Shown: in pieces, positions 55,565-63,531 of the stretch
Position numbering within the stretch: position 1 is the stretch's first letter
Layout of the letters: each line of letters begins with the position of its first letter
NCBI RefSeq assembly: GCF_004345245.1
Contig: NZ_SLUQ01000004.1
Span: 434,001 to 498,000 of the forward strand
Length of the DNA stretch: 64,000 nt
Reading direction: 5' to 3'
From: Rhizobium sp. BK251
Lineage (GTDB): Bacteria > Pseudomonadota > Alphaproteobacteria > Rhizobiales > Rhizobiaceae
Notes under the pieces: model-generated
Told to the model about the DNA's origin: nothing
Database searches by the model: none
Seen by the model: only the letters and a program-made list of their open reading frames with translations
Program-made: the position numbers and the translations under genes

Positions 55565-56824
55565 TCATTCTGCGATGGCTTCCTCCAGCAGTTCGCTGGC
55601 CGTCTGCAGCAATGACCTTATCGGCGTGAAGCTGGTGTGGAGGAGATGAAGTCTGCCGTTGACGGTCGCAGCCCCTATCATCTGCTCTCCCTCGATGCCG
55701 GCAAAAACCGAAGGCCCCCACAGAGCTTCTAAGCGCACGGAGCCGTAGGTGGCCTTGAATGGTGCCTCGCCAAGATTGGACAGCATCATATCGCATGCGC
55801 AGGCTTGGAGTTCGATCCTGGCAATGTCCGATACGCCAGGCGATGTCGCCATGATCTGCTTGAACACTCCGAAAGTGCCAAGCACGCCTCGCCGGGACTT
55901 CGTCTCCGCAAGGTCCGTCTTGATAGCGGCAGCCAGCTCCCAAATTGAAGTTCGACCCGCGGGATCATAGTCGCTCGCAGGAAAGACGATCGATACGACA
56001 CAGTCGTCCTCGAGCCCAAGTACGCCCCGAAGGTTGACCGGTGAGATGGCGCGCACTGGGCGTTCGCCCCAATCGCCGTCAAGCCGACGCCCGGCGAGGA
56101 TCACGGCCGCCAGGACGGCGCCGTGCACGGTCGTGCCATGTCGTCTTGCCGTCGCACGAACGCTGCTCGTCAATTCCCCCGACAGCCGCAACGCCGATAC
56201 CACCGGCATTGTGCCGGTTCTGTCGAGCATCCGGCGCGGGGCTGGTGGGGGCGCGGCATCGGATACGTCAGCCTGTGGAGCCCACTGGGCCGCGATCATG
56301 TCCTGCGCCGCGGCAAGCTGCAATGACGGGAGGCTTCCGCCACCAAGTACGGTGAGGAGGTCACGAAGGACGAACGCGACCGACATTCCGTCGGCAACCG
56401 CGTGATGCGCAGTGAAGACAAGCGTGCAAAAATTCCTGGAGTGGAAGAGCGTTGCCCTTGCCAGCGGTACCCCCGCGATGGGAAAGGGGTTCATCAACTC
56501 CTCGGACACCGCGGCTTCCCAGTCGTGAGGAGCCTCGGCGGTGATAACACGCAGCGGCAGGGGCTGTGCAGACAGTTCGTAATAGGTCGGCACACCCAGT
56601 ATATCGCGCGCGATCATGGCGCGCAGCAGGGGGTGTCGCACCCGAACGGCATCCATGGCTTCTCGCCAGCAATCGATTGTCGTCTCGCCGGATACCTGGA
56701 GGGTCATTGCGAAGTGCTTGGGGCTGTTCTGGTCGCTGAGCCAGAAGTATTGTTCCACCGCGCCCAGCGGACGCAGCGCGGTCGCTGTCTTGGAAGCTAG
56801 GGGTGTTGTCGATTGCTTTTCCAT
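55565..56824 (-). CDS. Stand-alone condensation-domain acyltransferase (NRPS C-domain/PapA-like)
   Basis: 419 residues. The active-site motif HHxxxDG is present as FTAHHAVADGMSVAF near residue 140. LRPLGAVEQYFWLSDQN at the start, RHGTTVHGAVLAAVILAGRR in the middle and MLSNLGEAPF near the end match the condensation/wax-ester/PapA superfamily, which joins an acyl or aminoacyl thioester to an amine or alcohol. No adenylation, carrier or thioesterase domain is encoded nearby, so it is an orphan enzyme that must take substrates from elsewhere. Divergent from the HTH-GAF regulator gene. Confidence 0.85.
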   Translation of the reverse strand: MEKQSTTPLASKTATALRPLGAVEQYFWLSDQNSPKHFAMTLQVSGETTIDCWREAMDAVRVRHPLLRAMIARDILGVPTYYELSAQPLPLRVITAEAPHDWEAAVSEELMNPFPIAGVPLARATLFHSRNFCTLVFTAHHAVADGMSVAFVLRDLLTVLGGGSLPSLQLAAAQDMIAAQWAPQADVSDAAPPPAPRRMLDRTGTMPVVSALRLSGELTSSVRATARRHGTTVHGAVLAAVILAGRRLDGDWGERPVRAISPVNLRGVLGLEDDCVVSIVFPASDYDPAGRTSIWELAAAIKTDLAETKSRRGVLGTFGVFKQIMATSPGVSDIARIELQACACDMMLSNLGEAPFKATYGSVRLEALWGPSVFAGIEGEQMIGAATVNGRLHLLHTSFTPIRSLLQTASELLEEAIAE

Positions 56825-56916
56825 CTGGGGTTCCCTTCAAGGATTGGGAGCGTTTCGAACAAGGCTAGGCTCCAAAATTATCGATTATATCACAAGTATC
56901 AATTTTATCATTTTTG

Positions 56917-56960
56917 TCACTTTTAAGTGATTTTGACATTTTTTCCGCCCGTGCTATCGG
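56917..56960 (+). promoter_or_regulatory. Palindromic operator and promoter candidate upstream of the HTH-GAF gene
   Basis: In an AT-rich 155-base divergent gap, TCACTT-TT-AAGTGA (56917-56930) is a perfect 6-bp inverted repeat that sits directly before TTGACA (56933-56938). TATCGG follows after 16 bases as a weak -10. The arrangement suggests a regulator-binding site overlapping the promoter. Confidence 0.45.
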
Positions 56961-56979
56961 CGATGTTTTGGAGGTGTAA

Positions 56980-58071
56980 TTGGGCGACATCCTCACGACA
57001 GCTCAAGCCGCCAGGCTGCTCGGCGTGTCCGTACGGACGGCGCAGCTGTGGGTCGAAAGCGGCCAGCTGCCATCCTGGAAGACGCCGGGCGGACATCGCC
57101 GGATTCCGCACTCGGCCGTCGCGGCGCTGATCGACAACAGGGAACCGCACCATCTCATCGGGCGCGCGACGGCGCTCGTGCTCGCAAGGCCAGGCAATGC
57201 GTCCGGCTGGGAAGCCCTCGAAAGGGCAGGGCTGACTGTCGAAGTGGTCGAGGATCCGGTACGAGCGGCGGTGCGCATCGGTGAAACGCTGCCGGACGTG
57301 ATAGTCATCGAGGATGATGGCGACCGCACCCGCCTCAATCTGCTGGAGGAGTTGAAAGGCGATCCCTTGCTGGCAAGGTCGCTGATCGTCTTGCGGACGG
57401 AGGAAGGGCTGGGGGCGGCCAGCGAGAGCCGGGCCCTGAAACCGCATGTCGTCTTCGCATTTGCCGAAGAAATCGAAACCATCGTCAAAGCCATTCTCGA
57501 CAATATGAAAAAGCGCTCCGTCCAGATTCCGCCGAAGACCTTGCCCTATCCGGTGCCGGCCAACGAAGGCGAGCGACTGCGCGCCGTTGAAGCGTCCGGA
57601 TTGCTTTATTCGCCGGGAGAGGAAAGTTTCGACCGCCTGATCGAGCTTGCGGCTCGAGTCCTGCAGGCGCCGATCGCAATGTTCACGCTGCTCACCTCAT
57701 CGGAGCAATGGTTCAAGTCGAAGACGGGTTTTGATGGCGACCGGACGCCGAGGGAATGGGCATTCTGCAACTACACGCTTATCGCCAATCAGCTCACCGT
57801 TCTTTCGAATCTGGCTGAGGACCCGCGGTTTGTAACAAACCCTACTCTCGGCCAGCCTCACAATTTCCGCTTCTATGCCGGCGCACCCGTTCGGGACGAA
57901 AGAGGCTTCGCGTTGGGTTCGATCTGCGTGATCGATCGGATCCCTAGGGTGCTAGAGGCTGACGACAGGAACGCGCTTGCCACGCTGGCGGACTCGGCAT
58001 CCAACATCGTCAGATGGAGAGCGCAAGAACGGGAATTGCACAAGCTTCGTGGTGCGGTTGAAAGCGCTTAG
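56980..58071 (+). CDS. Regulator with excisionase-type HTH, receiver-like domain and GAF domain
   Basis: 363 residues starting at TTG, with GGAGGTG just upstream. Residues 3-50 form a MerR/excisionase-like helix-turn-helix (LTTAQAARLLGVSVRTAQLW, GGHRRIPHSAV). Residues about 60-165 look like a degenerate response-regulator receiver domain (VEVVEDPVRAAVRIGETLPDVIVIED, SLIVLRTEEG). From about 200 there is a GAF domain (SFDRLIELAARVLQAPIAMF, EWAFCNYTLIANQ, FYAGAPVRDERGFALGSICVID). It probably senses a small molecule, redox state or light-like signal and regulates the divergent condensation gene or itself. The signal is unknown. Confidence 0.87.
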   Translation: MGDILTTAQAARLLGVSVRTAQLWVESGQLPSWKTPGGHRRIPHSAVAALIDNREPHHLIGRATALVLARPGNASGWEALERAGLTVEVVEDPVRAAVRIGETLPDVIVIEDDGDRTRLNLLEELKGDPLLARSLIVLRTEEGLGAASESRALKPHVVFAFAEEIETIVKAILDNMKKRSVQIPPKTLPYPVPANEGERLRAVEASGLLYSPGEESFDRLIELAARVLQAPIAMFTLLTSSEQWFKSKTGFDGDRTPREWAFCNYTLIANQLTVLSNLAEDPRFVTNPTLGQPHNFRFYAGAPVRDERGFALGSICVIDRIPRVLEADDRNALATLADSASNIVRWRAQERELHKLRGAVESA

Positions 58072-58142
58072 GGTCGCCGCCTGTTGATGCGGTATCGAAG
58101 CGCGCGGGCAGAAGACCTAGGTCCGTGCCCGCGCGGCAATTG

Positions 58143-58571
58143 CTAGCTGCCAAACCGCTCTATGACGTCTGCAAGCTCTACATGGCCGAGGCAGGAGGCG
58201 CTTTTCGGCCCCCTCTCCCCGCTCTCCAGCGCGGTCGCATAGATGGCAGCCGGATCGGCCTCGATGCGTTCCCTCAGCGCGGCAAGTTTCGGCCACCGGT
58301 TCTTGCCGGCAACGCCATGGAAATCGAGCCAGCGCGCAACACCGATCAGGACGCCATCCGCAAGAGTCGGACGATCGGCGATGACGAACTTCGTGTCTCC
58401 GATCATCTCTTCGAGCCTGTCATGACGCTCGACCACGCGTTCGCGACCCCATTCCTTCAGCGCCGACTGCATCGGCGGATTGGGCGGCACCATTTCCATC
58501 GCCGCCCAGAGCGGGCCAAACGCGCCGGTAAACCCAGTGTTGATGAACGCCAGGCCCGATCGAAGAAGCAA
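58143..58571 (-). pseudogene. 5'-truncated glutathione S-transferase gene
   Basis: Only the helical C-terminal domain of a glutathione S-transferase is present: FINTGFTGAFGPLWAAMEMV, EEMIGDTKFVIADRPTLADG, KNRWPKLAALRERIEADPAA. The N-terminal thioredoxin-like glutathione-binding domain (about 80 residues) is missing. Similarity begins near 58552, exactly where the divergent hxlR gene also lacks its start; the frame opens with TTG and no proper start. Probably non-functional remains after a deletion. Confidence 0.75.
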
Positions 58572-58885
58572 TGCAGGTTCTCAGCGGCCGTTGGCCGACG
58601 CTGCTGGTCTATTACCTGCAACAGGGCACCAAGCGCTTCAGCGACCTCCGTCGAGACAACCCGACAATCTCGCACAAGATGCTGACGCTGGAGCTGCGCA
58701 AGCTTGAGGATGCGGGCATCGTCCAGCGCACCGTATTCGAGGGTTACCCGCTTCGCGTCGAGTACGACCTGACCCCGGCCGGAGAAAGGCTGCTGCCTCT
58801 CATGGACACCCTGGGCGATTGGTGGGAGACGATCGAAGGTCTTGGCCGCGACAGCCGCATGCTGGTGTCGGACACGACTGCATAG
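58571..58885 (+). CDS. HxlR-family transcriptional regulator, missing its native start
   Basis: 104 residues from the first ATG. Winged helix typical of HxlR: LSGRWPTLLVYYLQQGTKRF, SDLRRDNPTISHKMLTLELR, RVEYDLTPAGERLLPLMDTL. Family-like codons continue upstream of the ATG (PIEEA, as in the usual CPxEEAL...GGKW) until about 58553, where the glutathione S-transferase remnant begins on the other strand, and an in-frame TGA lies at 58544. So the native N-terminus, including the usual sensing cysteine, is gone. The HTH itself is intact and could still bind DNA if translated. Confidence 0.72.
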   Translation: MQVLSGRWPTLLVYYLQQGTKRFSDLRRDNPTISHKMLTLELRKLEDAGIVQRTVFEGYPLRVEYDLTPAGERLLPLMDTLGDWWETIEGLGRDSRMLVSDTTA

Positions 58886-58949
58886 AGTCGAGACGGACGC
58901 CTGCCAGATACTCCCGATCGCCGCCCCTTCGATCGGAACGGCACGCTCC

Positions 58950-58972
58950 CGGTTATATTTTTGCATATACAT
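58950..58972 (+). promoter_or_regulatory. Candidate ModE-binding site (Mo-box) upstream of modABC
   Basis: TATAT-TTTTGC-ATATA is a perfect 5-bp inverted repeat with a 6-base spacer within CGGTTATATTTTTGCATAT, resembling the TATAT...ATATA Mo-box that ModE proteins bind. It is 65-85 bases before modA, and a modE-like gene closes the operon. The flanking bases fit the consensus only partly. Confidence 0.45.
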
Positions 58973-59034
58973 CCCTAGCCAAAATGCAGGCTTCGATATA
59001 TTCCTGTAAATACTACGAATTTTGGAGGGACAAA

Positions 59035-59829
59035 ATGCATATCCAGCGCCGCCAATGGTTGAAATGGGCAACGGCTGCCATCTCCGCACTCTGCCTCGGT
59101 GCAGTCGCGTTTTCGACGCCTGCAGCAGCTGCGGAAAAGGTCACGATCTTCGCCGCAGCGAGCCTCAAGAACGCACTCGATGCGGTCAACGCCGAGTGGC
59201 AGAAGGAATCGGGCAAGGAGACCACGACCTCCTACGCCGCGAGCTCCGCACTCGCCAAGCAGATCGAGGGCGGCGCACCGGCCGATATTTTCATCTCCGC
59301 CGACCTCGACTGGATGAAGTACCTTAGCGACAAGAAGCTCATCAAGGCAGGCACCGAATCCAATCTCCTCGGTAACCGCATCGTGCTGGTCGCAACCAAG
59401 GACGCGGCAAAGCCCGTCGATATCAAGCAGGGCTTCGATCTTGCCGCCCTTCTCGGCGACGGCCGCCTCGCCATGGGAGCCGTCGACAGCGTCCCTGCCG
59501 GAAAATACGGCAAGGCTGCACTTGAGAAGCTTGGCGTCTGGTCCTCCGTCGAAAAGAAGGTAGCCGGCGCCGAAAGCGTGCGTGCGGCCCTCGCCCTCGT
59601 CTCGCGCGGCGAGGCCCCCTACGGCATCGTCTACCAGACCGATGCTGCGGCCGATGCGGGCGTCACCGTCGTCGGCACCTTCCCGGCAGACTCGCATCCG
59701 CCGATCATCTATCCGATCGCGATCACAGCCGAGAGCAAGAACCCGGAGGCGGCCGCCTATCTCGATTTCGTAAAATCGGCTAAGGCTGTGCCGTTCTTCG
59801 AAAAACAGGGCTTCACCGTTCTCAAATGA
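59035..59829 (+). CDS. modA: Molybdate ABC importer, periplasmic binding protein
   Basis: 264 residues. Signal peptide (RRQWLKWATAAISALCLGAV, cleavage near PAAAAEK). The mature part begins VTIFAAASLKNALDAV, and YAASSALAKQIEGGAPADIFISAD is the classical ModA block; APYGIVYQTDAA and HPPIIYPIA are the remaining oxyanion-site segments. It binds molybdate or tungstate in the periplasm. GGAGGGA precedes the ATG. First gene of modABC. Molybdenum is needed by FdoG in the same window. Confidence 0.97.
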   Translation: MHIQRRQWLKWATAAISALCLGAVAFSTPAAAAEKVTIFAAASLKNALDAVNAEWQKESGKETTTSYAASSALAKQIEGGAPADIFISADLDWMKYLSDKKLIKAGTESNLLGNRIVLVATKDAAKPVDIKQGFDLAALLGDGRLAMGAVDSVPAGKYGKAALEKLGVWSSVEKKVAGAESVRAALALVSRGEAPYGIVYQTDAAADAGVTVVGTFPADSHPPIIYPIAITAESKNPEAAAYLDFVKSAKAVPFFEKQGFTVLK

Positions 59830-59919
59830 GAACCGGGCAGCAGGCACCGTAATGCTTCGAAGGCTCGCCGCTTGCGGCGGGCCTTTTGCGTCGACAGGAA
59901 ACGTTCAGGGGCGGAAAGT

Positions 59920-60621
59920 TTGGACTGGCTAGGCTTAAGCGCCGAGGAGCAGACGGCAATCCTGCTCAGCCTGCGCGTCTCGATCGTCGCCATGATCGCG
60001 AGCTTGCCTTTCGGCATCGCCGCCGCCCTTCTGCTGGCCCGGTGCCGCTTCTGGGGCAAGTCGCTGCTGAACGGGCTCATTCACATGCCGCTCATCCTAC
60101 CTCCGGTCGTCACCGGCTTCATTCTCCTTATCCTCTTCGGGCGGCGCGGCCCGATCGGCGCTTTCCTGGATGAATATTTCGGCATCGTCTTCTCGTTCCG
60201 TTGGACCGGTGCCGCCCTCGCCTGTGCGGTCATGGGCTTTCCCTTGATGGTACGCAGTATCCGGCTCTCGCTCGAAGCCGTCGACCGCAAGCTCGAGGAG
60301 GCCGCAGGCACTCTTGGTGCCAGCCCGCTCTGGGTCTTCCTGACCGTTACCTTGCCCCTCACCCTGCCCGGCATCATCGCCGGCATGATCCTCGCTTTCG
60401 CCAAGGCGATGGGTGAGTTCGGCGCCACGATCACCTTCGTCTCGAACATTCCGGGCGAAACGCAGACCCTGTCGGCCGCCATCTACACATTCACCCAGGT
60501 GCCGGGCGGCGACCTCGGCGCGCTCCGCCTGACGATCGTCGCTATCGTCATTTCGATGGCCGCGCTGCTCGCCTCCGAATTCCTCGCCTACCTCGTGGGC
60601 CGGCGCATGGATATCGAATGA
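59920..60621 (+). CDS. modB: Molybdate ABC importer permease
   Basis: About 233 residues, five to six membrane helices. The EAA loop is [37 protein letters not shown] and [23 protein letters not shown] are strongly conserved in ModB. I start at the TTG giving [14 protein letters not shown], the usual ModB N-terminus, with GGCGGAAAG before it; an ATG at 59872 would add 16 atypical residues. The stop overlaps modC (ATGA). Confidence 0.95.
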   Translation: MDWLGLSAEEQTAILLSLRVSIVAMIASLPFGIAAALLLARCRFWGKSLLNGLIHMPLILPPVVTGFILLILFGRRGPIGAFLDEYFGIVFSFRWTGAALACAVMGFPLMVRSIRLSLEAVDRKLEEAAGTLGASPLWVFLTVTLPLTLPGIIAGMILAFAKAMGEFGATITFVSNIPGETQTLSAAIYTFTQVPGGDLGALRLTIVAIVISMAALLASEFLAYLVGRRMDIE

Positions 60622-61691
60622 TGCTTGCGGTCGATATCAGCCACCGCTTCGGCGACTTCGTGCTTGAGGCCAAATTCGCCTCGGACCGCGGCGTGACCGC
60701 GCTCTTCGGGCGCTCCGGCTCCGGCAAGACCTCGGTCGTGCGCATACTCGCCGGCCTGACCAAACCGGATCGCGGCAGGATCACCCTGGGCAGCGAAGTG
60801 CTGACCGACACGCAGGCCGGCATCCTTGTTCCGAAGCACCGCCGCCGCTTCGGCTATGTCTTCCAGGAGGCGCGGCTATTTCCCCATCTGACCGTGCAGC
60901 AGAACCTCGCTTACGGGCGTTGGTTCGCGCCGGCGGCCGACCGCTTGACGAGCTTCCCGCATATCGTCGACCTTCTCGGCATCGCCCCCCTCCTCGATCG
61001 CCGACCGGCCAAGCTTTCCGGCGGCGAGAGGCAACGCGTCGCGATCGGCCGCGCTCTGCTGTCCTCCCCTCGCCTGCTGTTGATGGACGAGCCCCTCGCC
61101 GCTCTCGATGATCCGAGAAAGGCGGAGATCCTGCCTTATCTCGAACGGCTGCGTGACGAAATGGATGTTCCGATCATCTATGTCAGCCATTCGGTCGCCG
61201 AGGTGGCGCGGCTTGCAAACCGGGTGGTCTTCATGAACGACGGCAAGGTCGAGGCGATCGGCCCGGCCGTCGACGTGCTGAGCCGGCCGGCCCTGCTTCA
61301 CGGAGGTGATCGCCGCGACGCGGGCGCGGTGGTGGAAGGCGTGGTTCGCGGCTTCGACGAGAGGCATCGCCTGACGACGGTGGGCTTGAAGAACGCCACG
61401 CTTTCCGTTCCGGTCGCCGGCCTCGCACCAGGCCGGATCGTTCGTGTCCGCATTCCGGCACGCGATGTCATGCTCGCGACGACGCGTCCGGACGGACTTA
61501 GCGCTCTCAACATTCTGGAGGGTCGCGTGCGGCGCATCCAGATCGACCCGGACGGCACCGCGGAAGTGCAAGTCGATTGCGGTGGCGACCTCGTTCTCGC
61601 GCTGATCACCGCTCTTTCCTGCGAAAGGCTCGAGCTGGCAGAGGGCAAGCCTGTCTTTGCGATCATCAAGACCGTCGCACTGGAATCCTAG
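60618..61691 (+). CDS. modC: Molybdate ABC importer ATPase
   Basis: 357 residues. Walker [18 protein letters not shown]-loop [12 protein letters not shown], signature [16 protein letters not shown], Walker [13 protein letters not shown], switch [10 protein letters not shown]. The C-terminal about 65 residues are a MOP/TOBE domain ([20 protein letters not shown]), which in ModC can bind molybdate and shut down transport. The ATG overlaps the modB stop. Convergent with modE six bases on. Confidence 0.97.
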   Translation: MMLAVDISHRFGDFVLEAKFASDRGVTALFGRSGSGKTSVVRILAGLTKPDRGRITLGSEVLTDTQAGILVPKHRRRFGYVFQEARLFPHLTVQQNLAYGRWFAPAADRLTSFPHIVDLLGIAPLLDRRPAKLSGGERQRVAIGRALLSSPRLLLMDEPLAALDDPRKAEILPYLERLRDEMDVPIIYVSHSVAEVARLANRVVFMNDGKVEAIGPAVDVLSRPALLHGGDRRDAGAVVEGVVRGFDERHRLTTVGLKNATLSVPVAGLAPGRIVRVRIPARDVMLATTRPDGLSALNILEGRVRRIQIDPDGTAEVQVDCGGDLVLALITALSCERLELAEGKPVFAIIKTVALES

Positions 61692-61697
61692 AAGATC

Positions 61698-62099
61698 TTA
61701 CGGATCGACATGCTCGCCCGGATTTTCTTTGGGCGTGAAGCTGTGATTGCGTTTGCCGTCCAGCCATTCGAGGTCGTTGGCGATTGCGGAGCGCACGGTC
61801 CTTTCCATGGAGCGAAAGCGCTGAACCAACTCCTCGCCGAAAACCGTCAGCGCCGCGCCGCCGCCCTTCTGGCCGCCGCGCTGCGATTCGACCACCGGCT
61901 CCTGGAACATGCGGTTCATCTCGCTGACGAGCATCCACGCACGCCGGTAAGACATGTCCATCGCCCGGCCCGCCGCGGAGATCGAGCCGGTATCCTTTAT
62001 ATGTTCCAAGAGCTCCATCTTGCCGCGCCCCAGGCGGTCCTCGCCGGGAAAGCTGATGCGCAGGACAGGTCTAAGATCGCTTTGCTGGGCCTTGTGCAT
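61698..62099 (-). CDS. ModE-like molybdenum regulator lacking the molybdate-binding domains
   Basis: 133 residues: only the LysR-like winged helix of ModE (GRGKMELLEHIKDTGSISAA, MSYRRAWMLVSEMNRMF, GGQKGGGAALTVFGEELVQ). Full ModE (about 260 residues) has two MOP domains after this; here the protein ends with KENPGEHVDP. Such short ModE-like proteins are widespread, and it is unclear how they sense molybdate. Convergent to modC. It probably represses modABC through the box at 58950. Confidence 0.9.
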   Translation of the reverse strand: MHKAQQSDLRPVLRISFPGEDRLGRGKMELLEHIKDTGSISAAGRAMDMSYRRAWMLVSEMNRMFQEPVVESQRGGQKGGGAALTVFGEELVQRFRSMERTVRSAIANDLEWLDGKRNHSFTPKENPGEHVDP

Positions 62100-62330
62100 G
62101 GTGAGAAATCAGATTGATGCTGAGGCGAATCTACGCTGCATTTCTTCGCCTGTACACCGTTGCCCGGCCGATGTGGCACTCAACCACCACATTCCTGCCT
62201 CCGCCCGCGCCAAAAATCGTCACCGGCGATGAAAAACGCTGTGCTTTTTTACGAAATGACCGTTTGTCGTAGGATCCGCCGAATGGGCGTCTTGAAAGGT
62301 TAATGGATTGGTGCCTATCTTTGAGGTGAT

Positions 62331-62801
62331 TTGGAAGATGTCCAAATCACAGACGCGCATGTTCTGTTATCCAAGAAAGGAAGAACGCTGACAACAGTAC
62401 ACGCCAAGGGAAGGACGCCAGTCGTCATCCCGAAGAGCACGGAACGTGGCGCTGATGCCGCCGCCCGCGCCCTGCACGCCGTCCTCGTAAGTCTCGAGGA
62501 TTCGAAGGCAGAAGATATCGTCACCATCAACATCGCCGGAAAGTCCGCGCTGGGGGACTACATGGTCGTCGTCTCCGGACGCTCGAACCGGCATGTCCTG
62601 GCGATAGCCGACCATCTGATGTCCGACCTGAAGGATGAGGGCCTTGGCAACGCCCGCGTCGAGGGCCTGGAAGGTGGTGACTGGGTATTGCTTGACACCG
62701 GTGACATCATTGTCCATGTGTTCCGACCCGAAATCCGCGAGTTCTACAACATCGAAAAGATGTGGGCTGCGCCGGATATCGATGAGGGCACGTTGCACTA
62801 G
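62331..62801 (+). CDS. rsfS: Ribosomal silencing factor RsfS
   Basis: 156 residues from a TTG with GAGGTGA upstream. The RsfS core is complete: LEDSKAEDIVTINIAGKSAL, DYMVVVSGRSNRHVLAIADHL, VEGLEGGDWVLLDTGDIIVH, FRPEIREFYNIEKMW. It binds L14 and blocks subunit joining in starvation. Family similarity starts at TTVHAKGR, right after a CTG at 62388 that has AAGGAAG four to five bases before it, so a rare CTG start giving a protein of about 137 residues is a real alternative. In related genomes it follows nadD. Confidence 0.94.
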   Translation: MEDVQITDAHVLLSKKGRTLTTVHAKGRTPVVIPKSTERGADAAARALHAVLVSLEDSKAEDIVTINIAGKSALGDYMVVVSGRSNRHVLAIADHLMSDLKDEGLGNARVEGLEGGDWVLLDTGDIIVHVFRPEIREFYNIEKMWAAPDIDEGTLH

Positions 62802-62914
62802 TCGGTCTCCGCGGAAGCACTTTTCCGGAACCGCGCGGTGAAGATCAGGTCGGATGGCGAAGTCCGGCCGCAGAGGTGCCTTGCGGCCTCGTAACGGCAC
62901 GCGCGGGAGTGGAG

Positions 62915-63397
62915 ATGCGGATAGGCCTTTTTGCAGTGGGACGGTTGAAATCCGGCCCTGAAAAGGATCTTGCGGCCCGCTATCTGGACAGGTTTTCCAA
63001 GACCGCACCCGCGGTCGGCCTAGAGTTCTCCAGGGTCGCCGAGGTGGCCGAAAGCCGTGCCGGTAATTCCGAGACACGAAAGCGAGACGAAGCTGCCATG
63101 CTGCGGAAGGCGCAGGCGGAAAATGGCGTGCTCGTCCTTCTTGACGAGCGCGGCAAGGCCCTCGACAGCGAGGCTTTCGCTAACCTTCTCGCCACCTATC
63201 GAGACCAGGGCAAGCGCGACCTGATGATCGCCATCGGCGGCGCCGATGGACATGATCCATCTCTCTATCAGGAAGCGGATCAGACGATCTGCCTCGGCAA
63301 GATGACATGGCCGCATCAGCTTGTGCGTATCCTGGTCTGTGAACAGCTCTATCGCGCCGTCACCATTCTCTCTGGCCATCCCTACCACCGGGCATAG
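62915..63397 (+). CDS. rlmH: 23S rRNA pseudouridine-1915 N3-methyltransferase
   Basis: 160 residues. SPOUT-class methyltransferase with the knotted SAM site: LVLLDERGKALDSEAFA, MIAIGGADGHDPSLY and LGKMTWPHQLVRILVCEQLY. The ATG of MRIGLFAVGRLK is the family start, preceded by GGAGTGGAG. It methylates pseudouridine 1915 in helix 69 of 23S rRNA. Normal length; follows rsfS after 113 bases as in related genomes. Confidence 0.97.
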   Translation: MRIGLFAVGRLKSGPEKDLAARYLDRFSKTAPAVGLEFSRVAEVAESRAGNSETRKRDEAAMLRKAQAENGVLVLLDERGKALDSEAFANLLATYRDQGKRDLMIAIGGADGHDPSLYQEADQTICLGKMTWPHQLVRILVCEQLYRAVTILSGHPYHRA

Positions 63398-63531
63398 AAA
63401 TGTCGCAGATTGCCCGCATTCACAGAGCCGTGTTTTGAACGCAGGGGCGAAATGGGCGATCTTTCTTGGCTAAGCACAGCAAATCAGCTTAGGCTTCGCG
63501 CGCTTCGAACCCGCTCCGCCGGAAGGCCTGA

